Assembly: GCF_010994035.1 (NCBI RefSeq)
Contig: NZ_WIXN01000022.1
Coordinates: 1 to 64,000 of the forward strand
Length of the DNA stretch: 64,000 nt
Direction of reading: 5' to 3'
Source: Virgibacillus aidingensis
GTDB taxonomy: Bacteria > Bacillota > Bacilli > Bacillales > Amphibacillaceae
Shown here: one piece after another, positions 1 through 9,183 of the stretch
How positions within the stretch are numbered: the stretch's first letter is position 1
Layout: every line of letters starts with the position of its first letter
Notes under the pieces: model-generated
The model's database searches: none
Told to the model about the DNA's origin: nothing
Seen by the model: only the letters and a program-made list of their open reading frames with translations
Translations under genes and position numbers: made by a program

Positions 1-28
1 CCCTGCAAGAGTAGGACGCCGCCAGGCG
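1..28 (+). rRNA. rrf: 5S rRNA, 3' end only
   Basis: The first bases match the conserved 3' part of Bacillus 5S rRNA: the GAGTAGGACGCCGCCA segment that closes helix I. Most of the gene lies left of the window. It is followed at once by a terminator, so this is the tail of an rRNA operon. The exact 3' end is uncertain by a few bases. Confidence 0.9.
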
Positions 29-30
29 AT

Positions 31-68
31 AAAACCAGGATGCGATTTATTTCGTATCCTGGTTTTTT
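31..68 (+). terminator. rRNA operon terminator
   Basis: The arms AAAACCAGGAT and ATCCTGGTTTT form a stem around a short loop, followed by a run of T. It sits directly behind the 5S rRNA end, as expected for an intrinsic terminator of an rRNA operon. Confidence 0.9.
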
Positions 69-415
69 AAAACCTTTTTTATCATATTATCCAAAATTTG
101 CTGGACTCTTTCGGCTGATCAGTAATCATGCCATCAATGTTATAATCTAGTACCTCGTTCACATTGCGTTTAATATTTACCGTTCATACCAAGACTTCCC
201 GGTTTAATTCATAATCATTTTCAATAAACCTTTCTGTCGGCATATTTTCTCTTATTGTATAGAAGTCTATATCAAGATTAGCTAATTTACCATGATAAGA
301 ATAAACCTGTCCTATATTAATTTCTTCATTTTTCCCACGTATTGTATGAAGCAAATCATAATTAAAAAAATCGTACATAAGTCTGTTCAACAGTATTGTC
401 TATAGAAGGACGATT
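47..415 (-). pseudogene. Decayed glycerophosphodiester phosphodiesterase (GDPD) C-terminal fragment
   Basis: Conceptual translation on the minus strand gives the C-terminal part of a GDPD-family protein (hydrolysis of glycerophosphodiesters), ending in a typical TVN...NIDGMITDQP segment. At least three lesions are visible. A TGA stands where the family normally has the Trp of the VWTVN motif (after ELNREVLV). A frame change is needed just after ITDQP to continue into RVQQILDNM. Another is needed at a T7 run near 361-369. The reconstructed stop falls inside the rRNA terminator stem. No N-terminal catalytic half (HRG motif) is present. This is a remnant, not a working gene. The family assignment rests on the motif only. 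Confidence 0.7.
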
Positions 416-653
416 TCATCTGTAAATTTCTTTTTTTTATATCATAGGATTTTAGATCCAGTATTAATAGTGTAAAATCGTTTAAGCTGTCTTTGAAAAG
501 GGGATACAATTTACCCTCCCATTTCTATGGGTGTTTCATTTGTTTTTTTCCAGAAGTGTGGACACTATCCTATTTATAAAAGGAAGAACTGAGGTTATTA
601 TTTTAGAAAAGAGACCATTTACGGTAAAATAAATAAAGCAATTGGTTTAGGGG

Positions 654-1367
654 GTGGGTGCATTAGAAATTATTGAAGAGATATTTACCGAAGACTTTAG
701 TACCATGGTCATCCGGATATTAATCGCGCTTGTATTATCCGGGGTTATTGGATTCGAACGGGAAGTAAAGAGACATTTCGCAGGCTTCCGTACGCACATC
801 CTTGTTGGTGTGGGGGCATGTCTTATGATGCTGTTATCCCTGTTTGGCTTTGAGGTATTTATAGAAACGTATGATAATGTGCGATTTGATCCTGCCCGTA
901 TTCCATCGTATGTGATCAGCGGAATTGGATTTTTAGGTGCAGGGACGATAATTGTGTATGGCGGTACTATACGCGGGCTGACTACAGCAGCTTCAATCTG
1001 GGCTGTAGCCGGGATTGGTCTGGTTGTGGGAGCAGGAATGTATGCTGCTGCCGTGTTTACTACCATGGTAATTTTAATCAGTCTCATCTTTCTTAATAAC
1101 TTCGAAAGTCTATTTATTCATAAAAAAAGAAAAAATACGGACGCAGCGGATATCGAAATCATTGGTGTTTCTGAATTAAAAGTGGAAAATATTGCAGCGA
1201 GCTTTGAAAAGAGAAACATAACCATTAATAATATTAAGATTACGAAGGAGGAAGGCGACAAGCATATTCTTATCAAAGTAGAGAAAATTTCCGAATCTGA
1301 GCGATTGGTATTGTTTGAGGAAATTGCAAATATGGATGCTGTTAAAATAATTTCGGACGTGGAATAA
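654..1367 (+). CDS. MgtC/SapB family membrane protein
   Basis: A 237-aa protein with about four N-terminal hydrophobic segments (roughly residues 15-140) and a soluble C-terminal domain (about 150-237) that looks like a small ligand-binding (ACT-like) fold. The conserved MgtC signature is clear: a GFERE segment, then the AGFRTHILVGVG stretch with its Arg, then GIGFLGAGTI and RGLTTAASIWAVAGIG. Family members act in the cytoplasmic membrane and are linked to growth at low Mg2+ and to control of ATP synthase in Salmonella; the role in Bacillaceae is not settled. The start is GTG at 654 behind a weak G-rich SD. It is monocistronic, with a hairpin downstream. Family confident, physiological role open. 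Confidence 0.9.
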   Translation: MGALEIIEEIFTEDFSTMVIRILIALVLSGVIGFEREVKRHFAGFRTHILVGVGACLMMLLSLFGFEVFIETYDNVRFDPARIPSYVISGIGFLGAGTIIVYGGTIRGLTTAASIWAVAGIGLVVGAGMYAAAVFTTMVILISLIFLNNFESLFIHKKRKNTDAADIEIIGVSELKVENIAASFEKRNITINNIKITKEEGDKHILIKVEKISESERLVLFEEIANMDAVKIISDVE

Positions 1368-1428
1368 ATCGCTCTAGGCATCTAGACATACTTATGTTTG
1401 TAATCCCTGTAGTAATGCTAGTAACTGC

Positions 1429-1457
1429 CGGATTAGAGAAAAATGCTCTCTAATCCG
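1429..1457 (+). terminator. Likely terminator after the mgtC-like gene
   Basis: Perfect 11-bp inverted arms (CGGATTAGAGA / TCTCTAATCCG) around a 7-nt loop, followed by a modest T-rich stretch (CAATCCTTTTC). It lies 62 bases after the mgtC-like stop. Confidence 0.7.
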
Positions 1458-1483
1458 CAATCCTTTTCTATATTTGCCTCACA

Positions 1484-1512
1484 TTTTCACCTGCAGGTTA
1501 AGAAGTTATAAT
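1484..1512 (+). promoter_or_regulatory. Probable SigA promoter for the fructosamine-kinase-like gene
   Basis: A TATAAT box at 1507-1512 lies 17 bases after a poor -35 (TTTTCA). It is 50 bases upstream of the next start codon. Confidence 0.45.
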
Positions 1513-1561
1513 AGGTTCATCAGCTAATAACTGAAGCTAATAACTGAAAGGAAGGAGTATA

Positions 1562-2431
1562 TTGCAACAATTATTTAAAAAGACTCTGCGGCAAATTGAT
1601 GCATATGATACTGTTCATACGACCCGGTCGGTAACCGGCGGGGATATTAACGAAGCTTATTATGTTCAATCAAAAAACCGGGAATTCTTTGTTAAACTAA
1701 ACCGGTCCGTGGATCCAGCCTTTTTCAATTTTGAAAAAAGGGGATTGGAGAAGATCGGGAACACAGGTACACTACATGTCCCTGAGGTATATGGGGTCTA
1801 TACGGATGAACAGGAGAATATCCCCATGTTATGGATGGAATGGATAGCAGGAGAAAAAAAGGAGTCTACTGAGGACTGGCTTGGAGAAAGACTTGCTGCT
1901 ATGCACCGGACAGAAGGAAAAGCCTTTGGTTTAGATGAAAAAAGCTTTATCGGGAAACTGGAGCAGGATAATCAACTGGTGGATAATTGGGTTTCTTATT
2001 ACCGTGACTATCGTTTACGCGGACAATTAAAGATTGGCGTTAACCGTAAGACCATAAAGGGAAAAAGGAAAGAAATGCTCATGGCATTAATGGAGCAAAT
2101 GGACCGTTGGATTCCGGAAGCTCCCACCCCCAGCTTGCTGCATGGAGATTTATGGGGAGGAAACTGGATGATTGGAAAGGAAGGAAATCCATACCTGATT
2201 GATCCATCCATTTTATACGGGGATCATGAATTGGATATCGCTTTTACGGAGCTTTTTGGCGGGTTTTCCCAACGATTTTATGACTCCTACACTTCAGTTT
2301 TTCCGTTATCTGATACATATAACGATAAAAAGGAGTTATATCAACTGTATTACCTGCTGGTCCATCTAAACATGTTTGGTGAATCATACGGGTCATCGGT
2401 GGATCGAATACTGAAAAGATATACAGATTAG
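1562..2431 (+). CDS. Fructosamine kinase family protein (ketosamine-3-kinase like)
   Basis: A 289-aa protein of the protein-kinase-like/aminoglycoside phosphotransferase fold. It has an N-terminal GGDINEAYYV glycine-rich segment, a Lys in FFVKLN that fits the ATP-binding lysine, a catalytic loop LLHGDLWGGNW (about residues 193-203) and a metal-binding LIDPSILYGDHELDIAF segment. These are the hallmarks of fructosamine-3-kinases, which phosphorylate ketoamines on glycated proteins or free sugar-amines in the cytoplasm so that they decompose. Length agrees with the family (about 290). The TTG start at 1562 is chosen for its AAAGGAAGGAG SD. It appears monocistronic. The natural substrate is not known from sequence. 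Confidence 0.88.
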   Translation: MQQLFKKTLRQIDAYDTVHTTRSVTGGDINEAYYVQSKNREFFVKLNRSVDPAFFNFEKRGLEKIGNTGTLHVPEVYGVYTDEQENIPMLWMEWIAGEKKESTEDWLGERLAAMHRTEGKAFGLDEKSFIGKLEQDNQLVDNWVSYYRDYRLRGQLKIGVNRKTIKGKRKEMLMALMEQMDRWIPEAPTPSLLHGDLWGGNWMIGKEGNPYLIDPSILYGDHELDIAFTELFGGFSQRFYDSYTSVFPLSDTYNDKKELYQLYYLLVHLNMFGESYGSSVDRILKRYTD

Positions 2432-2454
2432 CCTGAAGATAATCCTCTTCAGGC
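2431..2454. terminator. Hairpin shared by two convergent genes
   Basis: Perfect 9-bp arms (GCCTGAAGA / TCTTCAGGC) with a 6-nt loop overlap the stop of the kinase-like gene and the stop of the small minus-strand gene. There is no good T-tract on either side, so termination is plausible but not certain. Confidence 0.45.
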
Positions 2455-2601
2455 CGCATCGCTGTTTTTCCCGTTACCCTTTACATCCTGAGCTGAATGG
2501 AAGTAGTAAATCCGGGGAAGCCCATAATAAATCCACATTTCCTGAACCATGGATCCTCCAACAAATAATAACATTTGCCAGTCAATACTTTTCATTTTCA
2601 T
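2449..2601 (-). CDS. Small protein, 50 aa, unknown function
   Basis: An open frame of 50 codons on the minus strand starts with ATG at 2601 behind a strong SD (GGGGGAAGG). The N-terminal half is hydrophobic and aromatic (DWQMLLFVGGSMVQEMWIYY), and the C-terminal half is polar (KGNGKNSDAA). It could be a single-pass membrane or membrane-peripheral peptide, but the hydrophobic stretch is broken by charged residues. I do not recognise a family. Support comes from the SD, the intact frame and a position that fills an otherwise empty intergenic space. It converges on the fructosamine-kinase-like gene and shares its hairpin. Confidence 0.55.
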   Translation of the reverse strand: MKMKSIDWQMLLFVGGSMVQEMWIYYGLPRIYYFHSAQDVKGNGKNSDAA

Positions 2602-2678
2602 CCTTCCCCCTTTATTATACATTTATATATAAAGGAGCGGATGTCCTAGTACAGCAAACACCTTTCATGCCGGTCATG

Positions 2679-3647
2679 TTAAAAACCGGTAATTGTTTCA
2701 CCGCGCACCGGCTCTATTTCATCTTCAAGTTTTATTCGAATTGAGGCTGCATTTTCCCAGTCGGCACTGTCGGCAACATGAAAATGAATATGCGGCTCAC
2801 TGGAGTTGCCGGAATTTCCGGCTAATCCAAGTATATCACCTGCACTTACACTGTCTCCTTTACTGACCCGAAGACTGCCTTCTTTTAAATGGGCAATAAC
2901 ACTGTATTCATCGTTTTCATGTTCGATGACTACATGATTGCCAAGCAGCTGCTCCTCATTTGTATCCACATTTGGTGTGTTATCGGCAATAGTATTTTCC
3001 GCAGAGATGATGACGCCATCCAAAGGCGCAACCACTTCTTTTCCAAATGCAAAATAGCTTTCGTTTTCTTCCGGATCCCCATTAAAGGAAGTATCTTCCT
3101 TCAGGATAAACAGATCATACGCATACCTTTGATTTTCCAAAGGATAATGATAATTGACCAGCTCATTCGTACCGCCCCAGAAAGTATACCATTCTTCATT
3201 TATTGGCATGCGGTAAGTATTTTCCGTATAAGTTTCGTCACTTTCCGGGTAGGAAGCAATGGGAATGAGCTGAAGACCTTCAATGGTCAGATCCTCTGCA
3301 AAATAACTTCGAATCCCTTTATCTCCCTGGTCACTGATCCATTGATACTCCTGCATATTTTGAATAGGTACTTCAGAGATGAGCTCATAATTGTTTACAT
3401 TTGCATTAAAACCTTCACCGAGTTCCACAAATTCATCCAATGTTACAATGGACTGAAATTCGCTGCTGGTTTGATTATACAGCCTTTCAAAGTCACCATC
3501 TAAAAATTGATTTGTAAATTTATCGGGTGAAACAGGCTCCGTGTTCATTTCTTCATCCTCCTCCCGGGGCTCTTCCTCTCCCGTTGTACAAGCACTTAAA
3601 CCAATGATGCTAAAGAAAGTCAATAAAGCAACTAAATAATATTTCAT
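2679..3647 (-). CDS. M23-family peptidase lipoprotein with DUF3887-like N-domain
   Basis: A 322-aa secreted lipoprotein. Residues 1-20 form a lipoprotein signal with lipobox LSAC (Cys20), followed by an acidic linker. Residues about 45-110 (FLDGDFERLYNQTSSEFQ...) resemble the DUF3887 domain that often precedes hydrolases. The C-terminal part (about 205-310) has the M23 pattern: the segment NHVVIEH, then HLKEGSLRV, and the GNSGNSSEPHIHFHV block carrying the HxH metal ligands. M23 enzymes are zinc endopeptidases that cut peptidoglycan cross-links or bridges, so a cell-surface role in wall remodelling or in activating another enzyme is likely. The gene is divergent from ctsR and has no close partner. 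Confidence 0.88.
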   Translation of the reverse strand: MKYYLVALLTFFSIIGLSACTTGEEEPREEDEEMNTEPVSPDKFTNQFLDGDFERLYNQTSSEFQSIVTLDEFVELGEGFNANVNNYELISEVPIQNMQEYQWISDQGDKGIRSYFAEDLTIEGLQLIPIASYPESDETYTENTYRMPINEEWYTFWGGTNELVNYHYPLENQRYAYDLFILKEDTSFNGDPEENESYFAFGKEVVAPLDGVIISAENTIADNTPNVDTNEEQLLGNHVVIEHENDEYSVIAHLKEGSLRVSKGDSVSAGDILGLAGNSGNSSEPHIHFHVADSADWENAASIRIKLEDEIEPVRGETITGF

Positions 3648-3939
3648 GTGTATACCTTCCTTTCTCCCCTTAAAAATACGGCTGAAGGCTGAAAAAGATT
3701 CAGCTTATAAAGGTTTTCCTTGTATAAAGCCAAACGCGACAGTAAATTATTAGTTTGTTGTATTATCCTCCCCCTTCCCATAGTCAGCTCAGCAGCAACA
3801 AAATGAGGGAAGTATAAACAGTTAAAATTATCTTTAACAAATATATACTCATGATCAAGGTCCTTCAATAAAACCTTCCTTTTTAAATAACATGTTTTGC
3901 TTTCGCTCTTTTTGACAAAAATAAACTATAGGATTGTAG
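3648..3939. other. Divergent intergenic space between the M23 lipoprotein and ctsR
   Basis: I see no convincing gene here. A 74-codon minus-strand frame exists but has no clear SD and no recognisable features. The stretch must hold the minus-strand promoter for the M23 lipoprotein, which I could not place with confidence. Confidence 0.5.
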
Positions 3940-3967
3940 TTGCATCTGATAAAATATCGCGTATAAT
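3940..3967 (+). promoter_or_regulatory. SigA promoter of the ctsR operon
   Basis: TTGCAT (3940-3945), a 16-bp spacer and TATAAT (3962-3967) form a good SigA promoter. The predicted start site, near 3974, falls just before the CtsR box. Confidence 0.75.
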
Positions 3968-3975
3968 AATAATTA

Positions 3976-3992
3976 AGTCAAAGATAGTCAAA
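3976..3992 (+). promoter_or_regulatory. CtsR operator (heptad direct repeat)
   Basis: AGTCAAA-GAT-AGTCAAA is a direct heptad repeat with a 3-bp spacer, matching the CtsR consensus (RGTCAAA-NAN-RGTCAAA). Its place at the start site predicts autorepression of ctsR-mcsA-mcsB-clpC at normal temperature. Confidence 0.93.
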
Positions 3993-4016
3993 GTCAGGAA
4001 AAGGAGGTGGGCATAT

Positions 4017-4481
4017 ATGAGCAATATTTCCGATGTTATTGAAAGGTATTTAAAACAAATATTAAAAGCACAAGGGAAAAATGTTATTGAAATTAAACGC
4101 AGTGAAATAGCGGATCAATTTCAATGTGTCCCCTCTCAAATAAATTATGTGATTAATACAAGGTTTACGGTGGAAAAAGGGTATATAGTAGAGAGTAAAC
4201 GCGGCGGCGGAGGGTATATACGTATTATTAAAGTAGTCCACCAGGACAAATCCGAGCTGATAGATGAAATTATAGCGATGATTCAGCCGACTGTAACACA
4301 GCAGGTAGCACTGGATGTGTTGAACCGGCTGGTGGAAGAGGAATTAATCACTGAACGGGAAATGAAAATAATGGCGAGTGTCATGGATAGAAATGTCCTT
4401 GCTTTTCAATTGCCGCTAAGGGATGAAATTCGCACGCGTCTCTTAACAACAATGCTGTCCACACTGAAATATTTGAATTAA
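4017..4481 (+). CDS. ctsR: Transcriptional repressor of class III stress genes CtsR
   Basis: A 154-aa DNA-binding repressor that senses heat and controls clp genes. The N-terminal winged helix (residues 1-75) contains the conserved RGGGGYIRI wing, including the tetraglycine loop (GGGG) that acts as the thermosensor in the family. The C-terminal dimerisation and McsB-contact domain follows. ATG at 4017 is preferred over further upstream in-frame starts because AAGGAGGTG lies 8 bases before it and the protein then begins MSNISDVIERY like its orthologues. It is first in the operon ctsR-mcsA-mcsB-clpC and lies behind its own operator. Confidence 0.97.
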   Translation: MSNISDVIERYLKQILKAQGKNVIEIKRSEIADQFQCVPSQINYVINTRFTVEKGYIVESKRGGGGYIRIIKVVHQDKSELIDEIIAMIQPTVTQQVALDVLNRLVEEELITEREMKIMASVMDRNVLAFQLPLRDEIRTRLLTTMLSTLKYLN

Positions 4482-4496
4482 TAAGGAGGGAACCGG

Positions 4497-5045
4497 ATGG
4501 AATGCCAGGAATGTCAGAAACGGCCCGCTACACTTCATTTTACCCAGGTAATTAACGGAAATAAAAAGGAAGTGCATGTTTGTGAGGTATGTGCAAGGGA
4601 AAAAGGCTATAAGACATATCCGGAGGAAGGTTATTCCCTGCATGATCTGCTTTCGGGGCTGATTAACTTTGAATCCCAGGCCATGGGAAACCCTCAGGGT
4701 GGTCCATTTCAACAGGTCAAAGAGCTTCAGTGCCCGAAATGCGAAATGACTTTCTCTGAATTTAAGCGCGTTGGCAAGTTTGGATGTGCAGTGTGTTATG
4801 ACACATTTTCCGAACGGCTGGATCCCATTTTTCGCAGGGTGCATTCAGGAAATACAAAGCACCATGGGAAAATCCCGAAACGCCAAGGGGGGAATCTGCA
4901 CAAACGCAGACAACTTGAAAATTATAAAATGGAACTGAAAACCCTGATAGAAAGTGAAGAATTTGAAAAAGCAGCAGAAATTCGAGATAAAATCAAGGCA
5001 TTGGAAAATGAGCAGGATATTGGAAAAGAAGGTGATCGCCCATGA
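4497..5045 (+). CDS. mcsA: McsA, activator of protein arginine kinase
   Basis: A 182-aa protein. Two Cys pairs (CQECQ and CEVCA) in residues 3-33 and a second set (CPKC and CAVC, about 79-101) form zinc-binding treble clefts. The C-terminal segment [16 protein letters not shown] is a UVR motif like those in UvrB and ClpC. McsA binds and stimulates McsB and helps deliver phosphoarginine-marked substrates to ClpCP. It has a good SD (AAGGAGG), and its stop overlaps the mcsB start by four bases, so translation is probably coupled. Confidence 0.95.
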   Translation: MECQECQKRPATLHFTQVINGNKKEVHVCEVCAREKGYKTYPEEGYSLHDLLSGLINFESQAMGNPQGGPFQQVKELQCPKCEMTFSEFKRVGKFGCAVCYDTFSERLDPIFRRVHSGNTKHHGKIPKRQGGNLHKRRQLENYKMELKTLIESEEFEKAAEIRDKIKALENEQDIGKEGDRP

Positions 5046-6106
5046 CACTGCAAAATTTTATGAATGAGGCAATCAGTCCCTGGATGCAGGAGGAGGGACC
5101 GGACAGTGATATAGTGCTGAGCAGCAGAATCCGGCTTGCCAGAAATTTTGCCAATGTGCCCTATCCGATTCTTGCTGATGCAGATAAGCTGGAAGAAATC
5201 CGTGATTTTTTCAAAACAAATTATGAAAACCAGTCATTTCAGAATTACGAAGACTTTGCTTTTATTGCCATCAAAGATTTATCTTCCATTGAAAAAAGAG
5301 TCCTGGTTGAGAAACACCTGATCAGTCCGCATCTTGTGAAAAACGCCGAAACCTCGGCAGTACTCATTTCAGAAAATGAACAGGTTTCCGTGATGATTAA
5401 TGAAGAGGATCATATACGAATCCAGCTCTATTTTCCCGGCTTCCAGCTGGCGGAAGGGCTGGAAAAAGTATTTGAGTTTGATGATTGGCTGGAAGAAAAA
5501 ATCAATTATGCATTTGATGAATCAAGAGGATACTTAACAAGCTGTCCGACCAATGTAGGTACAGGGATGCGCGCGTCGGTCATGATGCATTTGCCTGCAC
5601 TTGCGATGACAAAACAAATAAACAGGATGATCCCCGCAATCAACCAGCTTGGTCTCGTAGTGAGAGGAATTTATGGAGAAGGCAGTGAAGCACAGGGGAA
5701 TATATTTCAAATTTCCAATCAGATTACACTGGGAAAATCGGAACATGATATTGTCGATGATTTGGAAAGTGTTGTCAGACAATTAATTACACATGAAAGA
5801 AATGCCCGGAGCAGGATTCAGGAGCAGTCCGGTACTAAATTAGAGGACCGTATATACCGTTCTTACGGTGTGCTGGAAAATGCGAGAATAATTGAATCCA
5901 AAGAGGCAGCCCAGTGCCTGTCCAATGTCAGGCTTGGGATTGATTTGGGGTTAATAAAAAAAGTTTCACGTAATATATTAAATGAACTCATGATTTTAAC
6001 GCAGCCTGGATTCCTGCAGCATTACCAAAAACAGTCATTGACAGCGAATCAGCGGGATATACTGCGTGCTACCCTTATTCGTGAAAGATTACAATTGGAG
6101 AATTAG
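5042..6106 (+). CDS. mcsB: Protein arginine kinase McsB
   Basis: A 354-aa enzyme of the ATP:guanido phosphotransferase (creatine/arginine kinase) fold that phosphorylates arginine side chains in proteins, including CtsR, and tags proteins for ClpCP. Visible family segments are [10 protein letters not shown] near residue 26 (phosphate-binding arginines), [19 protein letters not shown] (nucleotide/phosphagen site), [12 protein letters not shown] and the RNARSRI segment. Length matches Bacillus McsB (about 360). The ATGA overlap with mcsA and the position before clpC fit the adaptor-kinase role. Confidence 0.97.
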   Translation: MTLQNFMNEAISPWMQEEGPDSDIVLSSRIRLARNFANVPYPILADADKLEEIRDFFKTNYENQSFQNYEDFAFIAIKDLSSIEKRVLVEKHLISPHLVKNAETSAVLISENEQVSVMINEEDHIRIQLYFPGFQLAEGLEKVFEFDDWLEEKINYAFDESRGYLTSCPTNVGTGMRASVMMHLPALAMTKQINRMIPAINQLGLVVRGIYGEGSEAQGNIFQISNQITLGKSEHDIVDDLESVVRQLITHERNARSRIQEQSGTKLEDRIYRSYGVLENARIIESKEAAQCLSNVRLGIDLGLIKKVSRNILNELMILTQPGFLQHYQKQSLTANQRDILRATLIRERLQLEN

Positions 6107-6124
6107 ATAGGAGGAAGTAGTTAT

Positions 6125-8569
6125 ATGATGTTTGGACGTTTTACCGAGCGGGCACAAAAAGTATTGGCTTTATCCCAGGAAGAAGCAGTCCGGCTAGGTC
6201 ATAATAATATAGGAACAGAACACATTCTTTTGGGGTTGGTAAGAGAAGGAGAAGGCATCGCAGCGAAAGCCCTTCAGTCCCTTGGGCTGGAAGTGGCAAA
6301 AATTCAGGAGGAAGTGGAAAATTTAATCGGCACCGGAAAACAGCCGATGCAGTCCATACACTACACACCACGGGCCAAAAAAGTGGTGGAATTGTCCCAG
6401 GATGAAGCAAGAAAGCTGGGTCATTCCTATGTGGGAACAGAGCATATCCTGCTCGGTTTAATCCGGGAGGGAGAAGGCGTGGCCGCCCGTGTTTTAAATA
6501 ACCTCGGCGTCAGTTTGAATAAAGCAAGGCAGCAGGTGCTGCAGCTTTTGGGGAGTAATGAATCCCAGGCAGGAAGGCAGGGGCGCAATCAGCAGGCAAG
6601 TGCCAATACACCAACCTTGGACTCCCTTGCCAGAGACTTAACGGAAAGTGCCAAAGAAGGTAATATTGACCCTGTCATCGGACGCAGCAAGGAAATTGAA
6701 CGGGTTATTCAAGTGCTCAGCCGCCGTACAAAAAACAACCCGGTTTTGATCGGAGAACCCGGAGTTGGAAAAACAGCTGTTGCAGAGGGGCTGGCACAGC
6801 AGATCATCAATAATGAAATTCCGGAAACATTACGCGACAAACGTGTGATGACCCTTGATATGGGAACGGTTGTAGCAGGCACAAAATACCGCGGTGAATT
6901 TGAAGACCGTCTGAAAAAAGTAATGGAAGAGATTCGCCAGGCCAACAATATCATTTTATTTATCGATGAATTGCATACATTGATCGGTGCAGGCGGAGCA
7001 GAAGGTGCCATTGATGCATCCAATATTCTAAAGCCTTCGCTGGCGCGGGGGGAACTGCAATGTATTGGTGCAACCACTCTCGATGAATACCGGAAATATA
7101 TTGAGAAGGATGCCGCACTTGAGCGCAGGTTCCAGCCAATTCAAGTAGATGAGCCAACATTGGAGGAAACAGTGCAAATCCTGAATGGACTTCGTGATCG
7201 TTATGAAGCCCATCACCGTGTGACTATTACGGATGAAGCTATTGAAGCAGCAGCACATTTATCAGACCGCTATATTACCGATAGATTTTTACCGGACAAA
7301 GCTATTGACTTAATCGATGAAGCGGGGTCAAAAGTGCGTCTGAGTTCTTATACTGTACCGCCAAACCTGAAGGATTTGGAACAAAAGCTGGATGAAGTAC
7401 GCAAAGAAAAAGACGCTGCGGTGCAAAGCCAGGAGTTTGAAAAAGCTGCTTCCCTCCGTGATTCCGAACAGCGGCTAAGGGAAGAACTGGATGAAACAAA
7501 GAATGAATGGAAGGAAAAGCAGGGACAGACTGATTCTGAAGTTACCGTAGAAGACATCGCCAGTGTTGTATCCATCTGGACTGGTGTACCTGTTTCCAAA
7601 TTAACAAAGGATGAAAGTGACCGTCTTTTAAATATGGAAAAAATTCTTCATGACCGGGTCATTGGCCAGGCAGAAGCTGTAAATGCTGTGTCCAAAGCTA
7701 TCCGGAGGGCAAGAGCAGGCTTGAAGGATCCAAAACGTCCAATCGGATCATTTATTTTCCTGGGACCAACAGGAGTCGGGAAAACGGAACTTGCCCGGGC
7801 TTTGGCAGAGGCCATGTTTGAAGATGAAGACGCAATGATTCGAATCGACATGTCGGAGTATATGGAAAAGCACGCTACCTCCCGTTTGGTAGGTTCACCG
7901 CCAGGGTATGTCGGCTATGAAGAAGGCGGACAGCTGACAGAGAAGGTCCGGACAAAACCGTACTCGGTTGTTTTGCTTGATGAAGTAGAGAAAGCACATC
8001 CGGAGGTATTCAATATTCTGCTTCAGGTATTGGAAGATGGGCGTCTCACGGATTCTAAAGGCCGGGTCGTTGATTTCCGCAACACGGTACTCATCATGAC
8101 ATCCAACGTTGGCGCGAGTGAACTGAAGCGGAATAAATATGTCGGCTTCAATCTTGAGGATGAAGGTCAGGAACATGAAGAAATGAAGCGTAAAGTATTG
8201 GATGAATTGAAGAAAGCGTTCCGTCCTGAATTCCTGAATCGAATTGATGAAACTATCGTCTTCCATTCCTTGGAGAAGGAGCATATGAAGGACATTGTCA
8301 CATTGATGATTAATCAGCTTCAGCGCAGACTGAAAGAGCAGGAGATTGATTTTGCACTCACGGATAAGGCTGTGGAGAAGATTGCCAATGAAGGGTTCGA
8401 GCCTGAATATGGTGCCCGGCCACTCAGAAGATCCATTCAGAAAAACATTGAGGATCTCTTATCCGAAGAATTGTTAAAAGAGAATATCTCCAAGGGTGAA
8501 AAAGTGAAAATTGGCTTGAACAATAAAGGGGAATTTATTGTATTGCCTAACAGTGTGGCAAAATCCTGA
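6125..8569 (+). CDS. clpC: ATP-dependent Clp protease ATP-binding subunit ClpC
   Basis: An 814-aa AAA+ unfoldase that feeds ClpP. In order it has two Clp_N repeats (residues about 1-145), a first AAA domain with Walker [10 protein letters not shown] and Walker B ILFIDE, a middle domain with a UVR-like [10 protein letters not shown] segment, a second AAA domain with GPTGVGKTE and [11 protein letters not shown], and a ClpB-D2-small C-terminal domain. The [11 protein letters not shown] start at 6125 has SD AGGAGGAAG. It is last in the CtsR operon and is followed by a terminator. Length and architecture are normal; McsB and McsA serve as its adaptor system. Confidence 0.98.
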   Translation: MMFGRFTERAQKVLALSQEEAVRLGHNNIGTEHILLGLVREGEGIAAKALQSLGLEVAKIQEEVENLIGTGKQPMQSIHYTPRAKKVVELSQDEARKLGHSYVGTEHILLGLIREGEGVAARVLNNLGVSLNKARQQVLQLLGSNESQAGRQGRNQQASANTPTLDSLARDLTESAKEGNIDPVIGRSKEIERVIQVLSRRTKNNPVLIGEPGVGKTAVAEGLAQQIINNEIPETLRDKRVMTLDMGTVVAGTKYRGEFEDRLKKVMEEIRQANNIILFIDELHTLIGAGGAEGAIDASNILKPSLARGELQCIGATTLDEYRKYIEKDAALERRFQPIQVDEPTLEETVQILNGLRDRYEAHHRVTITDEAIEAAAHLSDRYITDRFLPDKAIDLIDEAGSKVRLSSYTVPPNLKDLEQKLDEVRKEKDAAVQSQEFEKAASLRDSEQRLREELDETKNEWKEKQGQTDSEVTVEDIASVVSIWTGVPVSKLTKDESDRLLNMEKILHDRVIGQAEAVNAVSKAIRRARAGLKDPKRPIGSFIFLGPTGVGKTELARALAEAMFEDEDAMIRIDMSEYMEKHATSRLVGSPPGYVGYEEGGQLTEKVRTKPYSVVLLDEVEKAHPEVFNILLQVLEDGRLTDSKGRVVDFRNTVLIMTSNVGASELKRNKYVGFNLEDEGQEHEEMKRKVLDELKKAFRPEFLNRIDETIVFHSLEKEHMKDIVTLMINQLQRRLKEQEIDFALTDKAVEKIANEGFEPEYGARPLRRSIQKNIEDLLSEELLKENISKGEKVKIGLNNKGEFIVLPNSVAKS

Positions 8570-8619
8570 AGCACCTGTTGGAAAACCCGGCTTGTCACTA
8601 AGCCTTTATGGCTGAAGCC

Positions 8620-8656
8620 GAAAAAGCTGGAAGCACTTTGTCTTCCAGCTTTTTCA
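8620..8656 (+). terminator. Terminator of the ctsR-clpC operon
   Basis: AAAAAGCTGGAAG and CTTCCAGCTTTTT form a long perfect stem with an 8-nt loop (CACTTTGT), followed by T residues. It is a strong intrinsic terminator. Confidence 0.9.
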
Positions 8657-8693
8657 TCATTATTATTGTTTCACAATTTGGATGAGGTGGTGT

Positions 8694-8759
8694 ATGTCAT
8701 CGCAACAATTTTGGTATAAAGAAGAAAGAGAAGAAGGCATACAAGGGGGAGCAATATGA
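8694..8759 (+). CDS. Possible 21-aa small ORF coupled to the next frame
   Basis: ATG at 8694 follows a plausible SD (GAGGTGG, close to the start) and opens a 21-codon frame reading MSSQQFWYKEEREEGIQGG and on to a stop. Its stop overlaps the ATG of the next frame (ATGA, 8756-8759), the usual sign of translational coupling. No family is recognisable. It may be a leader peptide or a remnant of a longer gene. Confidence 0.35.
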   Translation: MSSQQFWYKEEREEGIQGGAI

Positions 8760-9183
8760 AAATAAATGCTATATCATTAATGGAAGCATATTTGATTGAA
8801 ACAGTTCGGGCAAGTGGTGTAACCAATGAAGAATTAGAGGAGTCAGTTTCGAAAAAAACGTTGCTTCCTGGAATAAGCAGCATTCCAATTTTGATTTTCA
8901 AACACTTATTGACCTTCATGAAAAAGATAACCACGCATTTCATTCCATCATTCATGATGGCTATCAGGTGAAATTCATCACAATAAATGGATTAAGGAAT
9001 TTGTTAAAACTGAAATTTGACATTACGGAAGAGATGTATGAGCTTACTGAACAAGGCATTGCTAAATTAATTGCGGGTGAAGATACATTATCCGGCATCA
9101 AGCAAATGCTGTCCCCCAATTGGAAAGTACAGGAAAAAGAATTAGATGGAAAGTATGAAATCAGTATTACACTGAATAAGTGA
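8756..9183 (+). pseudogene. Unknown gene of about 140 codons, interrupted by a frameshift in an A7 run
   Basis: An ATG at 8756 opens a frame (MKINAISLMEAYLIETVRA...) that is protein-like up to about 8850. A frame change at the A7 tract (8852-8858) joins it to a second frame that continues without stop through HSIIHDGYQVKF to ITLNK and ends at 9183. The reading before the internal GTG at 8968 (HSNFDFQTLIDLHEKDNH...) is also protein-like, which supports one original gene. I do not recognise the family. It lies between clpC and radA, where Bacillus has no gene. It could be a true pseudogene, a phase-variable gene or a sequencing error in a homopolymer. Confidence 0.6.

Noticed and set aside
3644-3868. 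74-codon minus-strand frame upstream of the M23 lipoprotein
   Set aside because: No SD and a low-complexity start; it probably only covers the lipoprotein promoter region.
6141-8284. Several long antisense frames within clpC, and similar ones in rpoB, rpoC, tuf and ribosomal genes
   Set aside because: They are shadows of strongly coding genes with no SD or homology.
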